Assembly: GCA_008690995.1 (NCBI GenBank)
Contig: VRMN01000010.1
Coordinates: 620,001 to 684,000 of the forward strand
DNA length: 64,000 nt
From: Porphyridium purpureum
Lineage: Eukaryota > Rhodophyta > Bangiophyceae > Porphyridiales > Porphyridiaceae
Direction: 5' to 3'
This document shows positions 10,321 to 19,377 of this stretch, one piece after another. Position numbers and translations under genes: made by a program. Under the pieces are notes generated by a model. It did not search any database. It was not told the DNA's origin and was given only the letters and a program-made list of their open reading frames with translations. Each line of letters opens with the position of its first letter. Positions within the stretch are counted from its first letter, which is position 1.

Positions 10321-10763
10321 TCCCACACTTCCCGCTTATCCACAGCGACCATTGCGATAGCGTGTTCTAAGCCCACGCGCCGCATGCATAGCAGCCGTTC
10401 CCGTGCCGCTCAACAGGTTCAAGCACAATGAGCTGAGATCGAGCGGACGAAGTACAGTGTAAGCTGACAGGGTACAGTGCCAGCAATAGGGCCAAAAAAA
10501 TAAGGTGGCCGGTGCCGCTCACAAGTGACGCCCACTGACAAGACCCCGTACAGGCTGCCATCCCCCTCCCCCGCTAACCTTAAAGGAAAGGTGCGCTGTT
10601 ACGGCTCTGCCCAATGTCACCCCGGGGAATTACCCTAGCCACGGATCCCCAGCATTTCACAGGGGCAGTTTTCTCTAATCAGGGAGTGTCTAAGATCCTC
10701 TTCAATTCTCGTTTGCCAAACTGCCGAAATTTAGAGTATATACACCCCCAAATATGGACTCAG

Positions 10764-10780
10764 GTACAGTATTACTGTAC
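10764..10780. promoter_or_regulatory. GTACAGTA-T-TACTGTAC palindrome in the gypsy element
   Basis: This is a perfect inverted repeat with 8-bp arms and a 1-nt spacer, followed closely by two more CTGTAC words (to about 10800). The same half-site forms an 18-bp palindrome in the host divergent promoter at 49304-49321. A role as a binding site is inferred from recurrence only. Confidence 0.4.
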
Positions 10781-10841
10781 TTCACTGTACACAGACTGTA
10801 CTTCATTTTGTTCTTTATCATTCGTTCTACCGTCTTGCTGC

Positions 10842-10975
10842 GGGCACGGCTCCTTCTTTACCGTCCAGCCATGGACACAGCTCCTTCTTTAATGTCCAGC
10901 AACGGACACAGCTCCTTCTTTATCGTCCAGCAACGGACCCAGCTCCTTCTTTACCGTCCAGCCACGGACACTCCA
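10842..10975. repeat. 31-bp minisatellite in the gypsy 3' region
   Basis: Four to five tandem copies of a 31-bp unit begin GGACACAGCTCCTTCTTTA, with full units starting at 10873, 10904 and 10935. A diverged copy precedes them and a partial copy follows. They lie between the end of gypsy pol and its 3' LTR, so they belong to the element's untranslated region. Confidence 0.85.
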
Positions 10976-11027
10976 TCTTTATTCGAACATTTTTTTGAGA
11001 GCAGCGACGGCCGATAGCCACCCAGCG

Positions 11028-14000
11028 TCAAACACCTTCTGCCATGTCTCGGTACGCGGCTACCAGCATGGGCGGGAGCGTCTTCTCAGCCTCCCATGTG
11101 TCGCCTCGCTTCCCCGTACCCCGCCATCTCACCTTGTACTCGCGGCCTCCACCCGCAGCCCGATCTTCCACAATTGCCTCCACCACCCAACTTGCATCTC
11201 CTCCAACGAACACGTTCGTGCCGGCCATGTCTACCACGTCCGGGTCTGCCTTGTGCAAGCGGTTCACATGCACGAGCTGGCCATGGAGCTCTGCGTCATC
11301 TCGGCCGTTTGCGCTGACCACGACTGCGTGAACCCCGTTCCGCTTTGTGATGCGGAAAGGTCCGAGCCACGGCTTTGTCAGCTTGCGACCCTGCCTCGTA
11401 CTTGGGCACCACACGTATACGATGTCGCCCTCGGCAAACGTTTCCTTGTTCCGATGAATGTTTCTGGCATAGTACCTTGCAAACCTCTCGGCGTTCTCCG
11501 ACATCTTATTCCCGGCGAGCCGATAGGCGCGCGCCAGCTGTGCGGAGATATCTTGCGGTTGCTGGCCCCCTTCAACCGCTCGCGGTCCGGCCATGCTTGC
11601 CCAGTCCTTGGCTGGCGACCCAAACATCATTTCGTACGGCGAGAAGCCGGTGGCTGCGTGGCGCGACGTGTTGTACGCGTAGGTTACAACGGACAGCCAC
11701 CTATCCCAGTCGCGCGAGCTTGCACTGACGTACGCCGACAGCATCTTGCACAGGGTCGCATTGAAGCGCTCCACCCTTCCGTTCGTCTGCGGGTGGTAGG
11801 CTGTCGTCATGAGCCTCCGGATTCCGAGTCTGGCGCAAAGCGACGTGATCACCTCACCGACAAAGTTTGAGCCCCGGTCGGACAAGATGGACTCCGGCGG
11901 GCCAAAGACAGTCAACCACGTCTGCAGGAAACTCCGCGCCACGGTCTCTGCCTTCTCGTCCGGGAGCGCCACGGCAACCGCCCATCGCGTCCAAGCATCC
12001 ATCATGACGAGCACCTTGATATTTCCCGTTCGCGTCTCCGGACTGATGGTGAGGATGTCCATGCCTACAATTTCAAAGCGTCTGGACGCCGAGTACTGCA
12101 CCATCGCCGCGTTCCGGCGGGGTGGTGGTGCCTTGCGCGCTATGCACTCGTGGCAGCACCGAACGAACTTCCGAACGTCTTCTGTCCACCCGGGCCACCA
12201 CCACTGCGCGTCGGCTATCCTCGCCGCCGTCCTCGCCGTCCCCATGTGAGCCGACAGCGGGGCTCCGTGATAGACATTCAGAACTGCCGACACAAGGGCG
12301 TCAGGGACCACCCGCCTGGGCATGTCTTTCAGCAACGCAAACACAATCCCGTCTTCGTCCACGATATACTCAGGGAAGGAGTACTTTGACGCGGGGCCTG
12401 ATAGGTTCTTGAGCTCAGCGCAGATCTGCTCGTCCTCTGCGTACGCTGCTCTGAGCTCGTCGTCCGTGGGCACAGCGTATAGCGCCCCACTGTCTTGCGT
12501 GTCCCGTACCTCCCGGACCTCTTCTTCCGTGCCAGTGTCCAGAGGAGTACGCGATAGCGCATCGGCCACGATATTCGCTGCGCCTGGCTTGTGCTTCACG
12601 TCAAACTCGAAATCTTGCACGCGCATGATCCACCTTGCCGTCCGACCCCGTGGCTCTTTCTGGCGAAGCAGCCACAGCAGCGCCGAGTGATCCGTCACGA
12701 GAATGAACTTCTTGCCGAACAGATAGTGCCTGAACTTTTCCATGGATAGTATGGCACCCAAGCACTCTTGCTCCGTGACGCTGTAGTTCAGCTCTGCGCC
12801 TCGGAATGCCCTTGAGTAAAAGGCCACCGGGCGCCGCTGGTCCCCTTGAAGCAAGACCGCGCCAATGCCCACCTGGCTCGCGTCGACTTCAAGAACCATC
12901 TCGGCGGCCGGATTGAATGCAACCAGGACTGCGCTACCGTCGTCCATCGGATCACCTAGCGCATGGCGTAGGTCTATGAACGCGGCGCGCTGGTCGTCCC
13001 CGAATCTGCTCGCCCACTCTGCGCCACCGGCCGTCTTCCGGTGGAAGCCACCTTTCTTGTCCGTCAATCCGAGCCCAGTCAGCGCTCGCCTCAGCGGGAG
13101 GGCACGCTCCTCGAAGTTCGGTATGAAGTTACGAAACCAGCCGACCAGTCCCAGGAACCGCTGCAGGTCCTTCGCTTCTTCTGGCTCTGGCCACTCCAGG
13201 ATTGCCCGCGTCTTATCTACCCCAGGCCGCAAACCTTGCGGGCCAATGCGATGGCCCAGAAACTGTACTTCTGCCAGAGCAATCTTGCACTTGCGGGCCG
13301 ACAGTGTAAGTCCCGACGCCGCGAACCTTCGCAAGATCTGACGAAGTCCTTCCACATGTTCCTCGAAGGTCTCATGTCCCACTGTCAGATCGTCAATGTA
13401 GATCTGCGCGTGTGCATGGCGCATAGGGCCCAAAATCCGGTTGTTGAGTCGCTGAAACGTTGGCGGGCTATTGCAGCAGCCCTGCGGCAGACGCGTGTAT
13501 TCAAATAGCCCCTCACGTGTGATCATGGCAGTCAAATGCATGCTTTCTGGCGCAAGGGGCACCTGGAAAAACCCGTCCTTGAGATCGAGAGCGCTCTTCC
13601 ATCGGCGCCTCGAAAGCCAGTCGAGCATCTCCCCAACGTCTGGGATGGGGTACCTGTCCTTGATTGTGATTGCATTGAGCGGGCGAAAGTCGGTAGTCAT
13701 CCGATACGATCCATCTGGTTTCCGGATCAGTACGTTGGCTGCTGCACACTCCGACGTGCTCGGCTGCAGCACTCCCTTAGCGACAAGGGCTTCGACCAGG
13801 CTGCGCTCAGCCTCGTTCTCGGCCTCTGAGCGCCTGCGCACTTTGGCCACCAGAGGGCGCTGGCCCGGTTCGACAGTGATGGTGTGTTCCACCAGGTCCG
13901 TCAATCCCATGGACGGCCTGAACAGCACCCACGCCTCAGCTAGGACGTCGCCGACTCGTTTGCGCTGCTCGGGCTCGAGATGCCCAAGCTCGATGGCCGC

Positions 14001-14780
14001 GGCGTTGCGCAGGGCTTCCTCTTTCTCGGCCGCGTGCTTCTGCTCCAGCTGGGCGATTCGACGATCAATCTCGCCCGGTTCTTCAAGATGACCGATGTGT
14101 TCTGGGCCCGGCAGACCACTCACTTGCTCGAACGGTAGAGAACCTCCACGCTTGAAGAACACAGCTTGACCTGGCAGCACGGCCGCGACTTCTCGAACCT
14201 GGAAGTCCCAGCCGATCAAGAGATCTGTCTTGAGGTGTTCCGCCACTCGGACCGTCTCGCACGGAAAAACGAAAGACCCGAGATGCAGATCCAGAAACCC
14301 AACGCTGACTCTGCCCAAGGAGGCGCCGTCCGGCCCTCGCGCTCCCCAACTTGACGGCTGCGTTTTCAAGCCGAGCCGGTCAGCCACGCTCGGGCTCACC
14401 CATGTTGAGTTTGCGCCCGTGTCCAGAACTGCCAGTGCGACCACTGCCTGGCCACATGCGGTGAGCTTCACCCGCAACGTCGGACTGTTGTCCGCACGCA
14501 CGGCGAGCTCCGAGTCGCCGTCTTGTTCCTTGGCGTACGCCGCGCCTTGCAACTCTGCCTCACCTGAGGCATCGCCCGGCTCCCACCATTCCATGCAGGG
14601 GGCAGCCACTGCTTGCTGCCCCACTGCCCGTTTTTTGGTCCGTGGCTCAAGCCACCGTCCGGATACGGCGCACGTGGTGCTCCACCTTGGCCCGCGGGGC
14701 GATGCACTCCCCCATCGGCCCTTGGCCATCCATTGCGGCAATCCCTCTTCAAGTGTCCAAGTTCGCCGCACTGCCAGCAC
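11028..14780 (-). CDS. Gypsy Pol polyprotein with chromodomain-like end
   Basis: About 1,250 residues in the gypsy order. An aspartic protease with a DTGA block (about residue 120) comes first, then reverse transcriptase with the YIDD active site (about residue 465), RNase H (LEVDAS and VTDHSAL blocks, about residues 635-710), and integrase with a zinc-binding HHCC region and a D,D-35-E core (about residues 850-1030). The last 60 residues (YKVRWRGTGKRGDTWEAE) look like a chromodomain, the targeting module of chromoviruses. Integrase after RNase H separates it from the copia elements in this window. Confidence 0.9.
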   Translation of the reverse strand: MLAVRRTWTLEEGLPQWMAKGRWGSASPRGPRWSTTCAVSGRWLEPRTKKRAVGQQAVAAPCMEWWEPGDASGEAELQGAAYAKEQDGDSELAVRADNSPTLRVKLTACGQAVVALAVLDTGANSTWVSPSVADRLGLKTQPSSWGARGPDGASLGRVSVGFLDLHLGSFVFPCETVRVAEHLKTDLLIGWDFQVREVAAVLPGQAVFFKRGGSLPFEQVSGLPGPEHIGHLEEPGEIDRRIAQLEQKHAAEKEEALRNAAAIELGHLEPEQRKRVGDVLAEAWVLFRPSMGLTDLVEHTITVEPGQRPLVAKVRRRSEAENEAERSLVEALVAKGVLQPSTSECAAANVLIRKPDGSYRMTTDFRPLNAITIKDRYPIPDVGEMLDWLSRRRWKSALDLKDGFFQVPLAPESMHLTAMITREGLFEYTRLPQGCCNSPPTFQRLNNRILGPMRHAHAQIYIDDLTVGHETFEEHVEGLRQILRRFAASGLTLSARKCKIALAEVQFLGHRIGPQGLRPGVDKTRAILEWPEPEEAKDLQRFLGLVGWFRNFIPNFEERALPLRRALTGLGLTDKKGGFHRKTAGGAEWASRFGDDQRAAFIDLRHALGDPMDDGSAVLVAFNPAAEMVLEVDASQVGIGAVLLQGDQRRPVAFYSRAFRGAELNYSVTEQECLGAILSMEKFRHYLFGKKFILVTDHSALLWLLRQKEPRGRTARWIMRVQDFEFDVKHKPGAANIVADALSRTPLDTGTEEEVREVRDTQDSGALYAVPTDDELRAAYAEDEQICAELKNLSGPASKYSFPEYIVDEDGIVFALLKDMPRRVVPDALVSAVLNVYHGAPLSAHMGTARTAARIADAQWWWPGWTEDVRKFVRCCHECIARKAPPPRRNAAMVQYSASRRFEIVGMDILTISPETRTGNIKVLVMMDAWTRWAVAVALPDEKAETVARSFLQTWLTVFGPPESILSDRGSNFVGEVITSLCARLGIRRLMTTAYHPQTNGRVERFNATLCKMLSAYVSASSRDWDRWLSVVTYAYNTSRHAATGFSPYEMMFGSPAKDWASMAGPRAVEGGQQPQDISAQLARAYRLAGNKMSENAERFARYYARNIHRNKETFAEGDIVYVWCPSTRQGRKLTKPWLGPFRITKRNGVHAVVVSANGRDDAELHGQLVHVNRLHKADPDVVDMAGTNVFVGGDASWVVEAIVEDRAAGGGREYKVRWRGTGKRGDTWEAEKTLPPMLVAAYRDMAEGV

Positions 14781-15928
14781 TGCGGCTGTCCGGGCAAAGC
14801 AGTCGGAAGGGCTTGGTGCTTGGCCTGTGGCCCGAAGCTCTCGACCTGGTATACATCCTCTGCGTACAGGCCGTAGTCACGACCGCGCTTCTGGATCGTC
14901 GTGCCCGGGACCTCGCCTATGCGGCCCACTCTCTCGCGGCCAAGCGGGCGTTGCTGGCCAAACGGAGGAAGCGGGCGACTCGGTAGACCCTTCAAACCAT
15001 CTTCACCGACGTGGTCCACCAGAGCTGAGCGCAGCTTGGTGAACGAGACGCTCACGCCGATCATGCGGACCGTGTTCTTCAAGAACGCGGAGTCCATGGC
15101 TTCGATCAACACGTCCTTCTTGTCCTCGTCGTCCATCTTGAGCCCGTCAGCCTTGGTCTCCAGGTCGTTCAGAAAGACACTCAAGCTGGCTTTCCCCGGT
15201 TGGAACTTCATGCGGCGGAGCTCGGCTTTCAAAGCCTAGCGGTGCTCGACATTGAAAAACATGGACTCCAGTGCCTTCCACACACGGTTCGCTGCGCCGG
15301 GCCCTGCCGCATCGACATCTTTGATCACGGCTTGGTACTTTGACACCGCGGGCCCACCAAAGCAAGCGCTGATGTGCTCCGCGACATTGTCCCTTGCGAG
15401 GCCAAGTGTGTCCGCGTGCGACTCCCAGCAGGTCCGCGACGCGAAGAAATGAGCGTCACCTGGGGCCTTGATAAGAACTTGAGCACTGCGGACCGCCTCG
15501 CGAAAGGTTGCTGCGAGCTTCAACTGCTCCTCCCAGAACGACCGATCCGTGGTACGGCCCGAGGTCTGCGCCGAGTTGCGGCTGTGCGCCTGGGCCTCCA
15601 GTTCAGCAACGCGAGCGCGAAGGGCCATCACTTCGGCTCCGCCCGGTGCAGCTAGGTCTCCAACCGGGACAACGGACTCTGCGTCGGCTGCGGCTTCCAG
15701 GTGACCTGGCGTCCCCTGCTCATTGTCGACAGCTTCACCCTGGTGCTCCACGACAGGCCCGTCTTCTGGCGCTGGGCCCCCGGCACGAGCGGCCCCTGCT
15801 TCGATGATCGCGGATCCGCTGCGTGGCTCCCCAAGTCCTGCCACAACTGCTGCCTCGCGAGGCCCACCTGCCTCTCCAACTCCTGCCCCACGCCCACGCG
15901 CCATCCTATCCCACTCCCAACCCCACAC
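14468..15928 (-). CDS. Gypsy Gag region
   Basis: The N-terminal part is Ala/Gly-rich with a short coiled-coil (ALRARVAELEAQ). A helical Gag core follows, and the C-terminal part carries a CCHC zinc knuckle (CWQCGELGHLKRDC). The region is spread over more than one frame and overlaps the start of pol, as gypsy elements often arrange it. It lies directly downstream of the 5' LTR. Confidence 0.75.
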
Positions 15929-15961
15929 TTCCTCGCTCCCACACGACCAATTTGCAAATTA

Positions 15962-16253
15962 TGTCACAAACGGAGCTTCTTTTCTTTACTTCTTCTTCTC
16001 TCCTCCTCTACCTACTCTCTTCTTCCTAGCCTTTTTTCTTCGTTCGGCTGCCGCTCGCTCTGTTTTATACCCGCCTTCCGGCGCCGCAACGGCTTGCCCG
16101 GCGGGTTCAGCCCTCGGAATAACCCAATCCCGCGGCCCTCAACATAACTCAGCTGTACCACACGGTACACCCACAGCTGTACTTTCAGTACACTTAGGGA
16201 CTGTACCTCTGCGTACTCGCTGTACTGAGACCTGCATCAGGTCGCTCGCGACA
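15962..16253 (-). repeat. Gypsy 5' LTR, uninterrupted
   Basis: This 292-bp LTR is almost identical to the left copy and shows what the left copy looked like before the transposon landed in it. It has TGTC/GACA ends and is followed on the plus side by CACG, the second copy of the target duplication. Confidence 0.93.
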
Positions 16254-16869
16254 CACGCAGATTTCAGAATTGACTGGACTCGCGAGGAGCTCAGTGCGCA
16301 GCATTCTCATGCCTTTATGCCTGTGCATTGTCGAGTACAATGCTGTGCATGAGGCTTCCATTGGTGGCCAGGATGTCGTAGTCGAAATCGACGAAAGCAA
16401 GTTTGGGAAGCGCAAGTACCATCGAGGACATCGCGTTGATGGGGTATGGGTGCTTGCCGGAGTGGAACGAACTGAAGAACGCCGACTGTTCATGACAGTG
16501 GTGCCCAACCAGACAACGCGCACTTTAATTCCCATCATATAGCAGCGTGTGTACCCGGGCACCATTATACATACGGATTGCTGGAAGTCGTACTTCATTT
16601 TGAAGTACCATCCGACACTCAGGGACTACACCGTAAACCATGAAATGCACTTCAAGGACCCGGTTACGGAAGTGCACACGAATAAAGTGGAAGGAACTTG
16701 GCGGGCCGTGAAAGCAACCATGCCTGATTCTGCTTATGATGGAAATCGTGTGAATCTTTATTTGGAGGAGTTCATATGGCGGCGTTTCAACCACGGACGC
16801 GTTTGGGATGCATTCATACATGTGCTTATGCGGTGGCGCACTCAAAACCGCCAATTTAAATCGGTTTGA
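16254..16869 (+). pseudogene. Merlin transposase, catalytic part
   Basis: This is the DDE core of an ISXO2-like transposase. The first acidic block is VVVEIDESKFGKRK, the second IIHTDCWKSY, and the third lies in HTNKVEGTW after an NHEMHFKDP block. All are diagnostic of the ISXO2/IS1016 group and its eukaryotic form, Merlin. One in-frame TAG at 16540-16542 interrupts it, otherwise the core is well preserved to the stop at 16867-16869. The N-terminal half lies before the gypsy insertion (8028-8639). Confidence 0.85.
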
Positions 16870-17029
16870 CTCAGAGGTACAGTACGTTCCCTTGCTTGCT
16901 ACAAAATAATTTAGTTTTGTTAGACAGTTCCATTCTACTACAAAAGAATGTGTTCTATATGTAAGCGTGTTTCTATCACATTTGCGCTTTCTGGTAGGAT
17001 TCGAGGAGGAGGTACAGGTCGCACCCACG

Positions 17030-17096
17030 CGCTCCGTCAGCCGTGGACCTGCGTGGAAAGAACAATGCGTTACCCTAACCACTAGGTGAAGAAAAT
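17030..17096 (-). other. tRNA-like fragment beside the Merlin right end
   Basis: On the minus strand, CTAGTGGTTAGGGTAACGC resembles an RNA polymerase III A box and D-arm. It is followed by an anticodon-arm-like CTTTCCACGCAG and a weak B-box-like region. No matching acceptor stem was found, so this is not a working tRNA gene. It may be a tRNA-derived SINE remnant or chance. Confidence 0.25.
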
Positions 17097-17325
17097 AGAG
17101 GTCCGGCGTGCCGGCGGGTTTTGCCACATTGGTGCCAAATGCTGGGTATAAAAGGACCGGCGCTGCACAGTGCGCAGTGCGCTTTCTTCAGTTTGTTCAG
17201 CAAAGAGAGTCCTGGTTTGTGCGTTCGTGATATAAAGTCCATTTGTGTGGAACTTCACTGAGGTCTCCCGTCGCAAGACGCGCGCCACTTAGTACGCACA
17301 GAACCCTATTAAATCACGGCTTGTA

Positions 17326-18874
17326 CAGTCCTGGCCAAGTTAGTTGTCCCACAGGATTAAATGAAGTTTTTTGTGAATAACTCGGCTTTTCGACTAGGTT
17401 GTCGTCTGTTTTGATGGCACGAAAAGAATCAGCGGCACGGAAAATGGGTAGGGGCGTCCAAAGGTATTGTAGAACAAAACGACAGGTGTGAGAAGTGCCG
17501 AAAAAGAGAAAAACAATAAAAGAGGTTGATGAGGACAAACACGCTTATGAGAAGAGATTTAATTGTAGTAACGAAACTAGTACTTGGTTTGACGGCCACC
17601 GGCGTCGATGCAAGCTTGCAGGCGACGGGGCATGCTCTCGAAAAGTGTCTCAACATACTTTGGCGCTTCCGTTCGCCAGCAGTCATAGATAACTGGAAGC
17701 ATGTCATCGAGGCGCATAAACTGGCGTCCTTGCCAGTGCACACGGCGAGAAACGATCGCCCACAGATTCTCAACTGGATTCAAGTCCGGCGACCGCGCTG
17801 GCCAATCAAGTAGTGTGATTCCGACCGTGTCAAACAGCTCGCGCGTGCTCAGCGCTGCATGTCCGGGCGCATTATCTTGCTGAAATATGAATGGACAATC
17901 CGGCTGATCAAGGCGCCAAGGCAGTTCCAGTGCCCAGGGCATTATGACGTTCAGCATAACCTGCCGATATCGCTCGGCATTCAGCGAGCCTTGAACACGA
18001 TGCAACGTACTCAGTCCGTGCCACGACATGGCACCCCAAAACATTGCGGATCCTCCGCCACTATGGCGACGCATGGTTGGCGCGGGCTCAGGGCCTCGCG
18101 TTCGCTGATAAGTCTTGTTGTACCCGTGTGGTCCGTCCAGCCGAAAGATCTTTTCATCCGAGAAGATGACATTCTTCCAAAAGGATAGCGGCTTGTGAAC
18201 GTATTCTCGAGCAAATGCAAGCCGCTTGACTCGGTTCTTTTCCGAAATGAAGAACTTTCGCCTCTGTGCGATAATACGAACCTCTGGTGATCTCTGCAGG
18301 ATACGACGAACAGTTCTCGCACTGCACGCAAGCTGCAGCTCCGTCACTGCCTGTGCAGACGTCAACCTATCCGTAATGACGTGCCGAATCAGGCGACGCT
18401 CCAATTTTGGCGATATTGTCCGCGCCGGTCCGGGCTTCTTGAAAACCCTTTTCTTGCCTCGATTCTTAAAACATCGCTCCACAGTCTTGTACGATGGTCG
18501 AGTCTTGTCTGGTCGCGGACGAAGGCGTGCTGCAATGGCCCGCGGCGTCAGACAGAGCCGGTGCAGAGCGTCAATCTGGCCTTTCTCAAAGTCGGAGAGC
18601 CGTGGTGCCATGTTTCCGATGCTTGCGGTTGCTGGACTTGGTCGCGATCGTATGCCCGAGTGCAGTAGATGCGTTAGTCTTCTTTCACATGTCTTGAACC
18701 CCTTCATGGCCTCATGGGGTCCCGCAAAAGCGCGCGCTTACCTCTGACATGGTGAACAAAAATATGTTAAAAAAGGTATAAACATTGATTTCATATGAAA
18801 ACGCTCGTTTTTACTATAAAACTGGAGTTCAGACCTTGAAATTGCACCTGGGACAACCATCTTGGCCAGGAGTG
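17326..18874 (-). mobile_element. Tc1/mariner DNA transposon, apparently complete
   Basis: Inverted repeats of about 27 bp (left CAGTCCTGGCCAAGTTAGTT from 17326; the right end at 18874 is its diverged complement) are flanked by TA on both sides (17324-17325 and 18875-18876), the Tc1/mariner target. Total length is 1,549 bp with one open transposase gene on the minus strand. The two repeat arms differ at only three or four positions. It may still be active or recently so. Confidence 0.92.
17577..18611 (-). CDS. Tc1-type transposase, open frame
   Basis: A 344-residue cut-and-paste transposase. I chose the ATG at 18611 (MAPRLSDFEKGQIDALHRL) because it opens directly into the helix-turn-helix DNA-binding region. 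The frame upstream is unlike the family. The N-terminal 110 residues are a paired-like double helix-turn-helix with a basic linker. The catalytic triad is Asp in VIFSDEKIF, Asp in FQQDNAPGH and Glu in SPDLNPVENLW, with 34 residues between the last two (DD34E, the Tc1 type). Length and motifs are full. No stop or frameshift is visible. Confidence 0.93.
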   Translation of the reverse strand: MAPRLSDFEKGQIDALHRLCLTPRAIAARLRPRPDKTRPSYKTVERCFKNRGKKRVFKKPGPARTISPKLERRLIRHVITDRLTSAQAVTELQLACSARTVRRILQRSPEVRIIAQRRKFFISEKNRVKRLAFAREYVHKPLSFWKNVIFSDEKIFRLDGPHGYNKTYQRTRGPEPAPTMRRHSGGGSAMFWGAMSWHGLSTLHRVQGSLNAERYRQVMLNVIMPWALELPWRLDQPDCPFIFQQDNAPGHAALSTRELFDTVGITLLDWPARSPDLNPVENLWAIVSRRVHWQGRQFMRLDDMLPVIYDCWRTEAPKYVETLFESMPRRLQACIDAGGRQTKY

Positions 18875-18924
18875 TAGTTATGCGTAGGGTTTATAAAAGT
18901 GTACTGTAGGGGTAGGCTAGGATA

Positions 18925-18935
18925 GGTATAAAAGG
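18925..18935 (+). promoter_or_regulatory. TATA-like box
   Basis: GGTATAAAAGGCC sits in the stretch right of the Tc1 element, and a very similar GGGTATAAAAGGACC lies left of it near 17145. No gene was recognised downstream of either, so these may be remnants of element promoters. Confidence 0.3.
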
Positions 18936-19059
18936 CCGCCGTAGACAGCGGCCAGAAAAGAGTAAAAGAGAGGGCCGACGGGGCCAGTGGTATTGGGGTT
19001 AGCTTCTCTTTTGGCGGGGATGAGGGGGAAGGGCGCGGTGTGAGGGCTGGGGCAGCCTA

Positions 19060-19340
19060 ACATGTCTGCATGCCTGCGTGCCTGCGCCTGCGTGCCCGTG
19101 TGCGTGCCCGTGTGCCTGGGTGCATTTCTGCAAATGTCTGTGTGCCTGTGAGTCTCTGCAAGGGGGCGCCCGCGTGTGTGCATGTGTGCCTGAGCACGTT
19201 TCTAAAAGTGTCTGTGTGCCTGCGCGTTACAACGGGCGCGTCTGCAAGTGCCTAAATGTCTTTGTGCATCCATACATCCGCGTGCGTGCCTATGTGTTTA
19301 CACGCGTGTATGTATGCGCGCCCGCGCACGTATGCGCTTG
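19060..19340. repeat. Irregular GTGCCTGC/GTGTGC tract
   Basis: About 280 bp is dominated by GTGCCTGCG, GTGTGCC and TGTGTG words without a strict period. It reads open in several frames only because of its composition. It is a low-complexity tract between the Tc1 element and the recombinase fossil. Confidence 0.65.
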
Positions 19341-19377
19341 CAGACGTGTGGAAGAACAAGAAAGAGACGAAAGTAAT

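Larger units (their letters stand above)
8640..16253 (-). mobile_element. Ty3/gypsy (chromovirus-type) retrotransposon, very young
   Basis: The LTRs lie at 8640-10320 (interrupted by another element) and 15962-16253. Their ends are TGTC...GACA and a CACG target duplication flanks the element (8636-8639 and 16254-16257). The coding strand is minus: gag with a zinc knuckle, then pol with protease, reverse transcriptase, RNase H and integrase, ending in a chromodomain-like module. Discounting the insert, the two LTRs differ by one substitution and one 3-bp length change in about 290 bp, so the insertion is extremely recent. It looks close to whole, with gag spread over more than one frame. It lies inside a Merlin transposase. 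Confidence 0.93.
7925..17045 (+). mobile_element. Merlin (ISXO2/IS1016-type) DNA transposon, interrupted by a gypsy element
   Basis: Inverted repeats lie at 7931-7963 and 17010-17042. They share two exact 14-bp blocks (GGCTGACGGAGCGC and TGCGACCTGTACC with one extra base) separated by a short diverged spacer. Between them lie the two halves of an ISXO2-like transposase (8028-8639 and 16254-16869), separated by a complete gypsy element with a CACG target duplication. Without the insert the transposon would be about 1.5 kb, normal for Merlin. The outer edges are approximate, and no 8-9 bp Merlin target duplication could be identified because a copia element sits against the left end. Confidence 0.75.

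Noticed and set aside
15723-16352. Plus-strand frame crossing the gypsy 5' LTR
   Set aside because: Antisense to gag and runs through the LTR. It has no protein features.
17030-17096. Functional tRNA gene
   Set aside because: No acceptor-stem pairing and only a weak B box.
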